Positions 25,513 through 33,570 of a stretch of 48,508 nt of DNA are shown in pieces. Source of the DNA: Lachnospiraceae bacterium (GTDB taxonomy: Bacteria; Bacillota; Clostridia; Lachnospirales; Lachnospiraceae); the NCBI GenBank assembly GCA_021153325.1, contig JAGKTQ010000020.1:1-48508 (forward strand). The letters are read 5' to 3'. Position 1 is the stretch's first letter. The number at the start of each line of letters is the position of its first letter. The notes beneath the pieces are model-generated. The model did not search any database. It saw nothing but the letters and a program-made list of their open reading frames with translations, and had not been told where the DNA came from. Position numbers and translations under genes: made by a program.

Positions 25513-27285
25513 ATGAAACATTTGATGACCCGATGGGGCAAAAGTCTAGATAAAACAAATGTATTACAGGAGTATCCTCGTCCTAGTTTGGTGCGCGATA
25601 GTTATTTGAATCTGAATGGAGAATGGGATTACTGTATCAACCAACAAAAGACAACGGAGGAATATACGGGAAAAATTTTGGTGCCTTTTTCTCCGGAAAC
25701 TGATTTATCCGGTGTGGCTCAAATCGTACAGCCGGAGGATTATTTGCATTATCGGAAAAGATTTTCCCTACCGGAAGGGTTTGTGAAAGAAAGAGTATTG
25801 CTACATTTCGGTGCAGTAGATCAGGAATGCGAGGTCTTTTTGAACCAGACGAAATTAGGGGAGCATAAGGGAGGGTATCTACCCTTTTCTTTTGATATTA
25901 CCGATGCCCTGCAGGAGGGAGAAAATGAGTTGACGCTTTCTGTAAAAGATGCAACAGAAAAATCACCCCACGCTAGAGGAAAGCAGAAGCTTGTAAGAAA
26001 AGGGGGAATGGCATCTATTTTTTATACGCCAAGCAGCGGCATCTGGAAAACTGTCTGGATGGAAAGCGTACCAGAACAATATATAGAGAAGGTCAAGGTC
26101 ACCCCTTATTATGATGAGTCTGCAGTGGGAATCTGCCCAATTACAAAAGGAACGGAAAAAGAGGTCATGGTGCAGATAAGCTTTCAGGACGAAATCGTTT
26201 ATGAAGGCAGTGTTTCTGCAAACAAAGAGACAAAGCTTCCATTAAAGAATTTTAAATCGTGGACTACAGAAGAACCGAATCTATATGACATTGGACTAAA
26301 ATATGGAGAAGATGAAGTGACTTCTTATTTCGGTATGCGAAAGATAGAAGTAAAGAGGGATAACAAGGGAATCTTACGATTCTATTTCAATGATGAACCT
26401 ATATTTTTCAGTGGAGTATTGGATCAGGGATACTGGCCGGAAAGTCTGCTTACGCAGCCAAGTGATGAGGCATTAAAATATGATATTTTAAAATTGAAAG
26501 AGCTTGGCTATAATACCATTCGGAAACATATAAAAATAGAATCGGAGCGTTTTTATTACCATTGTGATAAGTTGGGCATGATGGTATGGCAGGATATGCC
26601 AAATGGCGGTGGGAATTATAATATTACTTTTGTGACTTATCTGCCGAATGGGCTGCCCTGGGTGAACGGACTTTTAAAGGATAATCTTTATCATCTTTTT
26701 AAAAGAGCGGATAAAGAAGGAAAAAGACAGTACAGAGAAGATTTGGATGGAATGATAGAGCTTTTATATCATTATCCGTCTGTAGTAGAGTGGACTCCTT
26801 TTAATGAAGGATGGGGACAGTTTGATGCTAAAAAAGCAACTGCACAGATCAGAGAAAAGGATGGAAGCCGTCTGATCAATGAGGCATGTGGCTGGTTCGA
26901 CCAACATGGTGGAGATATGTACAGTATTCACAACTATTTGCGTAAGTTAAAAATAAAGCCGAAGAAAAAGAGAGTGGTCGCGCTGACGGAGTTTGGAGGT
27001 TACGCATATCCGGTCAAGGGGCATATGGCATGTGAAAAGGAATTTGGGTATAAAGCATATCAAACAGCAGAGGGGTTAGCAAACAGCTATCGAAAACTTT
27101 GGGAGGAAGAGATCATTCCGAACATAAAAAATGGTCTGAGCGCTACCATTTATACACAGACCAGTGACATTGAAGAGGAAATTAACGGAATCATGACTTA
27201 TGACAGAGATGTTATAAAGTTGAACGAAACGGTAATAAAGGAAATGAATCAGAAAGCATATAAAGCATTTTGGAAAGAAATGTAA
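25513..27285 (+). CDS. Glycoside hydrolase family 2 protein
   Basis: 590 residues without a signal peptide, so cytoplasmic. Order: sugar-binding jelly-roll (about 25-185: LNLNGEWDY, DEVFL-type AVDQECEVFLNQ), an immunoglobulin-like domain (about 190-285), and a TIM barrel from about 290. The acid/base is E432 in PFNEGWG and the nucleophile is E493 in ALTEFGGYA; GYNTIRKHIKIE and MMVWQDMPNGGG also fit the family. GH2 includes beta-galactosidases, glucuronidases and mannosidases; the specificity cannot be fixed here. The next gene is a damaged MFS transporter, perhaps once its sugar importer (inference). AAAGGAAG precedes the ATG. Confidence 0.9.
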   Translation: MKHLMTRWGKSLDKTNVLQEYPRPSLVRDSYLNLNGEWDYCINQQKTTEEYTGKILVPFSPETDLSGVAQIVQPEDYLHYRKRFSLPEGFVKERVLLHFGAVDQECEVFLNQTKLGEHKGGYLPFSFDITDALQEGENELTLSVKDATEKSPHARGKQKLVRKGGMASIFYTPSSGIWKTVWMESVPEQYIEKVKVTPYYDESAVGICPITKGTEKEVMVQISFQDEIVYEGSVSANKETKLPLKNFKSWTTEEPNLYDIGLKYGEDEVTSYFGMRKIEVKRDNKGILRFYFNDEPIFFSGVLDQGYWPESLLTQPSDEALKYDILKLKELGYNTIRKHIKIESERFYYHCDKLGMMVWQDMPNGGGNYNITFVTYLPNGLPWVNGLLKDNLYHLFKRADKEGKRQYREDLDGMIELLYHYPSVVEWTPFNEGWGQFDAKKATAQIREKDGSRLINEACGWFDQHGGDMYSIHNYLRKLKIKPKKKRVVALTEFGGYAYPVKGHMACEKEFGYKAYQTAEGLANSYRKLWEEEIIPNIKNGLSATIYTQTSDIEEEINGIMTYDRDVIKLNETVIKEMNQKAYKAFWKEM

Positions 27286-27363
27286 GTAAAATTTTACATG
27301 GAATTGATATAACACATTCTTATAATATGCTATGATAAAAAAGTCAAATTTTATACGAGAGGT

Positions 27364-28360
27364 ATGATTATGAACATGAAGCTGAATTATAAGCGAACTT
27401 TTTTTGTAGGATTGGCGTTTTTATCTATTAATGCATTTTGGCAAATGTATGATAGTATTATTCCATTGATCTTACAGAACACATTTCATTTAAATGAATC
27501 TGTTATTGGTGCTATTATGGCAATCGATAATGTGTTGGCAGTATTTTTGCTCCTTGATCTTAATACAGATTTTAGTAAAGGAAGGAAAGAATCCAAGTTA
27601 TTTACCTGTGTTTATTGGTGCTGCAGTCATCATGATCGTAGCGGTGGTACTGCTTGTGGTTACAACACAGGAGAAAAAGATTGCAGCCAGGATCGCAGAA
27701 GAATATCCAGAGGAAAAGGAAGGAGAGCGGCAGGAAAACGGAAAGCTGTTGCCGGAAGTAAGAAAAAGTCTGATTTTCATTCTGTTATCCATTTTCTTCT
27801 GGTTCATGGCTTACAATGCAGTTACCACTGCTTTTTCGAGATATGCAGTCACAGTATGGAAAATGGAAGGCGGCGGATTTGCGAGTTGTTTGATGGTGGC
27901 GACCGTGGCAGCCATTATCAGTTATATTCCGATTGGTGTCATAGCTTCTAAAATTGGTAGAAAGAAGACGATCTTAGTTGGACTTGTTATGATGCTCCTT
28001 AGTTATTCTGCGGTATTTTTCTATCCGACTTACCATGTGTCAGCAAATTTCTTTTTTGCCCTCATTGGTATCGGATGGGCAGCTATTGGAGTTAATTCCC
28101 TGCCTATGGTAGTGGAAATGAGTAAAGGAAGCGATATTGGAAAATATACCGGACTGTATTATACGTTTTCTATGACAGCACAGATCTTTACGCCGGTCAT
28201 TTCGGGAGCCTTGCTACAGTATGTTTCTTATAATACATTGTTCCCGTATGCAATGTTCTTTACGATTTGTGCCATCCTTACGATGAGTATGGTCAAACAT
28301 GGTGACTCAAGACCGATGAAAAAGAAAAATATTTTGGAACATTTTGATACAGAAGATTAA
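27364..28360 (+). pseudogene. MFS transporter broken by an internal deletion with frame change
   Basis: The first part (27370 to about 27552, after GAGAGG) encodes MNMKLNYKRTFFVGLAFL and the next helix up to DNVLAVFLL, the typical N-terminus of a roughly 430-residue sugar-transporter-like MFS family. From about 27555 the family sequence continues only in the +1 frame (LILIQILVKEGKNPSYLPVF, then six more helices to the stop at 28360). The missing middle would hold about 100 residues, including helices 3 to 5 and the loop with the MFS signature. Both halves are well preserved, so the lesion is young, or it could be an assembly fault. The surviving second frame could start at 27494 but lacks an RBS. 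Confidence 0.8.
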
Positions 28361-28387
28361 AGGAATTTTGTTAAAGAGGAAGAAAAG

Positions 28388-29233
28388 ATGATTTCAGAAA
28401 GTAATATTATAGCAGCAATTGGTATCGCATTGGTGGTTTGCATAGTTTTGGTACTGTTGTATTTGTTGGCAATTATGCCACGTATTTTTCACAGACCGGA
28501 TTACCAGCCGTTAATGGGGTGGCATTATGCGCATAGAGGACTTCACGATAATGAGAGTGATGCACCGGAAAATTCTATGGCAGCCTTTAGAAAAGCGGTA
28601 GAGGCAGGGTATGGAATTGAGTCGGATGTGCAGCTGTCAAAGGATAGGATTCCTGTTGTTTTTCATGATGAAACGTTGCAAAGAGTATGTGGTGTAGAAG
28701 GTAAAGTGAGGGATTATACTTATGAGGAGTTAAAGCAGTTTACCCTTTACAAATCACAGGAGCATATTCCGCTGTTCGAGGATTTTTTGAAAATGGTAGA
28801 CGGAAGAGTGCCGTTGATCATTGAAATAAAGGTGCATGAAAAAGCGAACACCGTATGCTCCATTGCGGACAAGCTTATTAAAGAATATAAAGGAACTTAT
28901 TGTATTGAGTCTTTTCATCCTTTAGCGGTTGGCTGGTACAGAAGACACCGGCCGGAAGTGATCCGCGGACAATTATCTGCTAATTTTAATGAACCGGGAA
29001 AAAGAGAATCCTTTGTTTTATTTTTGGTGCATTATTTAATGTTCAATTTTATTGCAAAGCCGGATTTTATAGCCTATGACCATCATCATAAGAAAAATAT
29101 GTCCAGACAGCTTTGCCAACATTTATACAAAGGCTTGAGCGTAGCCTGGACGATAAGATCTAAGGAAGAAATGGAAAAGAGTAAGGAAGATTTTTCGTTG
29201 TTCATTTTTGAAGGTTTCTTACCGGAGAAATAA
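28388..29233 (+). CDS. Membrane-anchored glycerophosphodiester phosphodiesterase
   Basis: 281 residues. One N-terminal membrane helix (about 9-31) precedes the GDPD TIM barrel. Catalytic motifs: HRGLHDNESDAPENSMAAF (general acid His and the PENS loop), GIESDVQLSKDRIPVVFHDE with the metal-binding Glu and Asp and second His, and LIIEIK. It cleaves glycerophosphodiesters to glycerol-3-phosphate and an alcohol, from phospholipid or teichoic-acid turnover. GAGGAAG precedes the ATG, and it follows the broken MFS gene by 27 bases. Its end overlaps the convergent exporter gene by 15 bases. Confidence 0.92.
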   Translation: MISESNIIAAIGIALVVCIVLVLLYLLAIMPRIFHRPDYQPLMGWHYAHRGLHDNESDAPENSMAAFRKAVEAGYGIESDVQLSKDRIPVVFHDETLQRVCGVEGKVRDYTYEELKQFTLYKSQEHIPLFEDFLKMVDGRVPLIIEIKVHEKANTVCSIADKLIKEYKGTYCIESFHPLAVGWYRRHRPEVIRGQLSANFNEPGKRESFVLFLVHYLMFNFIAKPDFIAYDHHHKKNMSRQLCQHLYKGLSVAWTIRSKEEMEKSKEDFSLFIFEGFLPEK

Positions 29234-29977
29234 GCCGAATAAAATGAACGCAAGACCAACAAAGGATGTTATATACAGAGGCTCGTTTAGTAAAAGGCTG
29301 GATAAAAATATGGATAGTACCGGTGTGAGGTAGGCAAAGTTTGCAATGGTGGCAGAGTGACTGCTTTGCAGTGCCATTGCCCACAGTAAAAAGCCGGCGG
29401 CATCAATAAAAATACCAAGCCAAAGTAATCCACCAATTTGTAAGCCATTCAGTGGGGAAAAGCCAGTACGCAGGCAGCAAAGAAATGCAAAAACAGTACT
29501 GACAGACATATAGATCAACATATTAATAAGCTGACAGCCACCTCTTTTCTTGTTCCATACATTGAAAAAAGCGTACAGACATGCAGCTAAAATACAACAA
29601 ATATAACCGGACAAGGAAAGCTTGTCCGGTATTTTATTTGTTGCGGGTTGATGGGTCACTACAATGACACCAATAAAGGACAAGAACAAGGCGAAAAGTT
29701 TCACGATGGAAAACGATTCTTTTAAAAGGATGCAGGAAAAGCAAACAGTCAGAATCGGCCAAAGATAATTCAAAATACATGCGACTTGTGCCGGTAGTAC
29801 GGAAAGCCCATGATAATAAAATGCGGAATACAAAAAATAACCTACAAAACCAATGCAGATCAATTGGAAGAAATCCAGTATAGTATAGTGGCGAAGCAAA
29901 CGCCATTTTCCACTAACGATCAAAACAAGCAAAAGAACGATCACCGCAATAGCAGAACCGTAAAATAATACTTCCAT
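29219..29977 (-). CDS. EamA/DMT-family exporter lacking the first membrane helix
   Basis: 252 residues with about nine membrane helices in two EamA repeats (the second begins near GYICCILAACLYAFFNVW). Family members are nearer 290 residues with ten helices; the usual N-terminal helix before EVLFYGSAIAV is absent. The frame upstream of the ATG at 29977 is closed by stops. A good ribosome binding site (GAGGTGAT) with ATGGTAATGAAGAAAGAA lies about 20-30 bases upstream but in another frame, as if a small deletion removed helix 1 and shifted the frame. The gene may be damaged or may still work from the weak internal start. Such proteins export amino acids or metabolites. Confidence 0.75.
   Translation of the reverse strand: MEVLFYGSAIAVIVLLLVLIVSGKWRLLRHYTILDFFQLICIGFVGYFLYSAFYYHGLSVLPAQVACILNYLWPILTVCFSCILLKESFSIVKLFALFLSFIGVIVVTHQPATNKIPDKLSLSGYICCILAACLYAFFNVWNKKRGGCQLINMLIYMSVSTVFAFLCCLRTGFSPLNGLQIGGLLWLGIFIDAAGFLLWAMALQSSHSATIANFAYLTPVLSIFLSSLLLNEPLYITSFVGLAFILFGLFLR
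29606..29630. repeat. Perfect inverted repeat inside the EamA gene
   Basis: Ten-base arms ACCGGACAAG and CTTGTCCGGT with a five-base loop. On the plus strand it is followed by ATTTTATTTG, like a weak terminator facing away from the gene's own direction. It encodes part of a loop (IPDKLSLSG) between the two halves of the exporter. Confidence 0.8.
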
Positions 29978-30097
29978 ATTCTTTCTTCATTACCATCATC
30001 ACCTCAAATTTAATGTAACTAAAATAACAGATTTTACTATAAAGTTTTGTAGTCTATGCTACAATAGAGATGAGTTTTAGGAAAGAGGTGTGGAGCT

Positions 30098-30751
30098 ATG
30101 ATACAGGCATCGGAGAAAATGATCCGTTATTTTGAGAAGGTGGGAGATATCCGGCATATTGCAAAGAATGAAATTGTTTATATGCAGGGGGAAGAATCGC
30201 CACATATTTATCTGATCGCGAAAGGCAGAGTTAGGATGTTCTATATTGGAAAGGATGGAAAGGAAATTACTTATCAGATTGTTGGGGAAAGACAGTTGAT
30301 TGGGGAGTCGGCATTTTTAGGACATGCTGCCAGCCCGACAACGATCTGTGCAGTCAATGATGTGACGTTGATTGCCTGTAAAGTAAAGCAGTTAAAGCCA
30401 TATATGCAGGAATCCAGAGAATTGAATGAGGCAATTTTAACGTTACTCACTGACAATTATGAGTTTTTGTGTGCACAAGTACGACGGCTTACCGTATATG
30501 ACCGCTTTCAAAGAGTCGCCAGCTATCTGCTTGATCAGACAGAAGAGGATAAGCCGGAAATGGGGATTGTGAACAGTACACTGCCTTATACGCATGAAGA
30601 ACTGGGAGTATGCTTAAATCTGAATCGAGTCACCGTTACTAATGTATTGCAGCAATTTAAAGAACAGGGCATGGTGAAGCTTGGCAGGAAAAAAATTCAA
30701 GTGATCGATCGAGAAAAGTTAAAAGGGGTTATGGGGGAAGTTCACATTTGA
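30098..30751 (+). CDS. Crp/Fnr-family transcriptional regulator
   Basis: 217 residues. An N-terminal cyclic-nucleotide-binding type beta-roll (about 15-120, with ESPHIYLIAKGRVRMFYI and GERQLIGESAFLG) is joined by a long helix to a winged helix (about 150-210: YTHEELGVCLNLNRVTVTNV). The cysteine pattern of oxygen-sensing Fnr is lacking, so a small-molecule effector is likelier. AGAGGTG precedes the ATG. It sits back-to-back with the exporter gene on the other strand (120 bases between starts) and may control it. Its stop overlaps the convergent LysR gene by ten bases. Confidence 0.9.
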   Translation: MIQASEKMIRYFEKVGDIRHIAKNEIVYMQGEESPHIYLIAKGRVRMFYIGKDGKEITYQIVGERQLIGESAFLGHAASPTTICAVNDVTLIACKVKQLKPYMQESRELNEAILTLLTDNYEFLCAQVRRLTVYDRFQRVASYLLDQTEEDKPEMGIVNSTLPYTHEELGVCLNLNRVTVTNVLQQFKEQGMVKLGRKKIQVIDREKLKGVMGEVHI

Positions 30752-31620
30752 AAAAACTCACCTGCTATTTTTATGAAGCTTTTTAACATGGGTTTCTTTT
30801 GTAAAGTTTTGTAATATAGTCCATAGGATACAGAAAGTGGATTTTCTGTAGGAATATAGACAAGAGAGCTCTCACGCATAGGTATAATGTCAGGCATAAA
30901 AGTAATTGCCATGCCGGCACGAACGAGTAAAAGTACTTCTTCAGAAGTCCCGCAGCAGTATACAGCAGATGTAGGGTGGTTTTTTAATAGCTGGCTCTGG
31001 GCAGTCAAGATCGGGGAAGGCGTATTATGCGTATCTAAGATAGCAATATGTTCTCCGGCAATGTCAGAGGATGTGATAAATGCTTTTTTGGCAAGCGGGT
31101 GCTCTTTTTGCATAATACAGGAAATGGATACTTTGGCAAGTTCCTTAAAATGAACAGAATGCTTGGCACTGTCCAGTCCCTGCATTCCGAATAAGACATC
31201 AATTGCCTCGGTCTGCAAAAGCTGCATCAGAGCAGGAAGAGGAATAGCTTTTACAAAAGGATGAATATTAGGATAAAGTTCTGCCATTTTTTTAAAAAGA
31301 GTGGGAAGAAAATGAAGTTCCCCATGATGACAGCCAATGTGGAAAGGGATAGGAGCTTCTTTTTCTTGCACCGAAAAACGTACCTTTGCCATAGAGATCG
31401 TATTTAAAATACTTTTGGCATCTGCAATAAAGCTGTAGCCTTCTTTTGTCAGTTCTACAGTTCTTGTAGTACGTTTAAATAGTTTGACATCTAATTCATT
31501 TTCCAAGGAATTGATCTGGTGTGTGACAGCAGGCTGCGTAATGTGCATTTTTTCAGCAGCACGGGCAAAACTTAAACTGTCAGCAACAGCCAGAAAGCAG
31601 TTAAGCTGTGATGAATTCAT
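30742..31620 (-). CDS. LysR-family transcriptional regulator
   Basis: 292 residues from the ATG at 31620, preferred because AAGGA lies nine bases before it and LysR proteins begin like MNSSQLNCFLAVADSLSF; the open frame extends 12 codons further. The winged helix is at 1-60 (FARAAEKMHITQPAVTHQINSLENEL), then a long linker helix and a two-lobed effector domain. It is divergent from the heterodimeric ABC exporter; an inverted repeat with LTTR-like spacing lies between them, so it probably controls the exporter and itself. The effector is unknown. Confidence 0.92.
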   Translation of the reverse strand: MNSSQLNCFLAVADSLSFARAAEKMHITQPAVTHQINSLENELDVKLFKRTTRTVELTKEGYSFIADAKSILNTISMAKVRFSVQEKEAPIPFHIGCHHGELHFLPTLFKKMAELYPNIHPFVKAIPLPALMQLLQTEAIDVLFGMQGLDSAKHSVHFKELAKVSISCIMQKEHPLAKKAFITSSDIAGEHIAILDTHNTPSPILTAQSQLLKNHPTSAVYCCGTSEEVLLLVRAGMAITFMPDIIPMRESSLVYIPTENPLSVSYGLYYKTLQKKPMLKSFIKIAGEFFQM

Positions 31621-31687
31621 ATATTTCAAGATCCTTTCTTCCTTAAAATTCGACAAAGTTTTTGTGAAATAAAAATAATTTTTAGGA

Positions 31688-31710
31688 ATTGATTAATGTT
31701 GTTAATCAAT
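31688..31710. promoter_or_regulatory. Perfect inverted repeat between the LysR and ABC exporter genes
   Basis: ATTGATTAA, five bases, TTAATCAAT. The 23-base dyad includes T-N11-A spaced bases as in LTTR boxes and lies in the 177-base divergent intergenic region. It is a natural candidate for the LysR operator. A TATAAT at 31750-31755 could be the exporter -10; no clear -35 is visible. Confidence 0.5.
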
Positions 31711-31797
31711 AATAACGTTTTTTTAATAGGATTTCAATCCAAAATGCTATATAATAGGAAAGGTTAAAACCGTTAAACAACAGAATGAGGTGATATT

Positions 31798-33543
31798 ATG
31801 ATAAAAACGATAGCGGGACAGATAAAGCAATACAAAAAAGAGTCCCTTCTCACGCCTTTATTTATGGCGCTTGAGGTTGTAATGGAAGTGTTGCTGCCTT
31901 ACATTATGGCACGGATCATTGATAAAGGAATTAAAGGTGAAAATCTGAATGCGGTATATTTGTATGGTGGAATTATGATCGTTATGGCGATACTGAGTCT
32001 TACCTTTGGTGTGTTAGCAGGAAAATATGGAGCAACGGCTTCTTCCGGGCTTGCCTGCAATTTACGGGCAAGTATGTATGAAAATATTCAGAAGTTTTCC
32101 TTTGCGAATATTGACAAATACAGCACAGCCGGATTGGTAACAAGAATGACTACAGATGTAACGAATGTGCAGAATGCATTCCAAATGATCATTCGTATTG
32201 CGGTGCGTGCACCATTCATGCTCATTAGCAGCATGGTCATGTGTATTATCATTCAACCGGATTTAAGTATGATTTTCGTAGTTGCAATTATTTTCCTTGC
32301 AGTTGTTTTGATCTTAATCATGAGTACGACCACAAAAATATTTGATCAGGTCTTCAAAAAATATGATGGGTTGAATGCAAGTGTACAGGAAAATGTTTCA
32401 GCGATCCGAGTAGTAAAAGCGTATGTAAGAGAAAAGTTTGAAAATGAAAAATTTAAAAATGCTTCGGATGCACTTTATAAGCTAAGTGTAAAAGCCGAAT
32501 CTTTTTTGGCTTTTAATAACCCAGTCATGATGCTTACTGTTTATGCGTGTATCATTTCATTATCATGGTTTGGAGCACACTTTGTTGTAGATAGTAAAAT
32601 GACGACGGGCGAATTGACATCAATGTTTTCTTATATCATGAGCATTTTAATGTCGCTTATGATGCTTTCCATGATTTTTGTTATGATAACTATGAGTGTG
32701 GCGAGCTGTAGACGTATTGTGGAAGTTTTAGAGGAAAAACCAGCTATTACCAATAAAGAAAATCCGGTAATGGAAGTAAAAAATGGAGATATCGATTTTA
32801 ATCATGTGTATTTTTCCTATCGGGAAGGAAGCGGCGAAAATACATTAAAGGATATTGATCTGCATATCAAATCCGGTGAAACCATTGGAATCATCGGAGG
32901 AACTGGTTGTGGAAAATCCAGTTTTGCCAATTTGATCAGCCGACTTTATGATGTACAGAAAGGCTCTGTACAGGTAGGTGGGATTGACGTAAAAGAATAT
33001 GATATGGAAGTATTGCGTAATCAGGTAGCAGTTGTTTTGCAGAAAAATGTATTATTTTCTGGAACGATATTGGAAAATCTGCGCTGGGGAAATGAAAAGG
33101 CTACAAAAGAACAGTGTGTGGAAGCATGCAGACAGGCATGTGCAGATGAATTTGTAGAGAAATTTCCAAAGCAGTATGACACATATATTGAACAGGGAGG
33201 CAGCAATGTTTCTGGCGGTCAGAAACAGAGACTTTGTATTGCAAGGGCGCTGTTAAAGAATCCTAAAATTCTTATTCTGGACGATTCTACCAGTGCAGTA
33301 GATACAGCAACGGATGCTAAGATCAGAAAGATGTTTACGGAAAAGATACCTGGAGTGACGAAGCTTATTATTGCACAGCGTATTTCCAGTGTGCAGGATG
33401 CTGACCGGATTTTAGTATTAGAGGATGGAAAAGTAAATGCTTTCGATACGCATGAGAATCTGTTAAACAACAATGAAATCTACCGTGAAATTTATGAGGC
33501 ACAGAGCAAAGGAAGCGGTGATTTTGACGAGCAGGCAGGTTAA
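31798..33543 (+). CDS. ABC exporter half-transporter, degenerate-site subunit
   Basis: 581 residues. Six-helix exporter membrane domain (1-320), then the ATPase. Walker A is GGTGCGKSS, the signature is VSGGQKQRL, and Walker B is ILILDDSTSAVD, where the catalytic Glu is replaced by Asp. The last change marks the degenerate site of heterodimeric exporters such as BmrC/BmrD and TM287/288. AATGAGGTGAT precedes the ATG. Its partner starts 27 bases after the stop. It probably exports drugs or lipids; no substrate gene is adjacent. Control by the divergent LysR is likely. Confidence 0.93.
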   Translation: MIKTIAGQIKQYKKESLLTPLFMALEVVMEVLLPYIMARIIDKGIKGENLNAVYLYGGIMIVMAILSLTFGVLAGKYGATASSGLACNLRASMYENIQKFSFANIDKYSTAGLVTRMTTDVTNVQNAFQMIIRIAVRAPFMLISSMVMCIIIQPDLSMIFVVAIIFLAVVLILIMSTTTKIFDQVFKKYDGLNASVQENVSAIRVVKAYVREKFENEKFKNASDALYKLSVKAESFLAFNNPVMMLTVYACIISLSWFGAHFVVDSKMTTGELTSMFSYIMSILMSLMMLSMIFVMITMSVASCRRIVEVLEEKPAITNKENPVMEVKNGDIDFNHVYFSYREGSGENTLKDIDLHIKSGETIGIIGGTGCGKSSFANLISRLYDVQKGSVQVGGIDVKEYDMEVLRNQVAVVLQKNVLFSGTILENLRWGNEKATKEQCVEACRQACADEFVEKFPKQYDTYIEQGGSNVSGGQKQRLCIARALLKNPKILILDDSTSAVDTATDAKIRKMFTEKIPGVTKLIIAQRISSVQDADRILVLEDGKVNAFDTHENLLNNNEIYREIYEAQSKGSGDFDEQAG

Positions 33544-33570
33544 AGAACAGATTTGAAAAGCAGGAAAGGT

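Noticed and set aside
27494..28360. Separate, intact 288-residue transporter
   Set aside because: Its first 20 or so residues are out-of-frame reading of the MFS N-terminus, it lacks an RBS, and it begins in the middle of the family fold, so it is the rear part of a broken gene.
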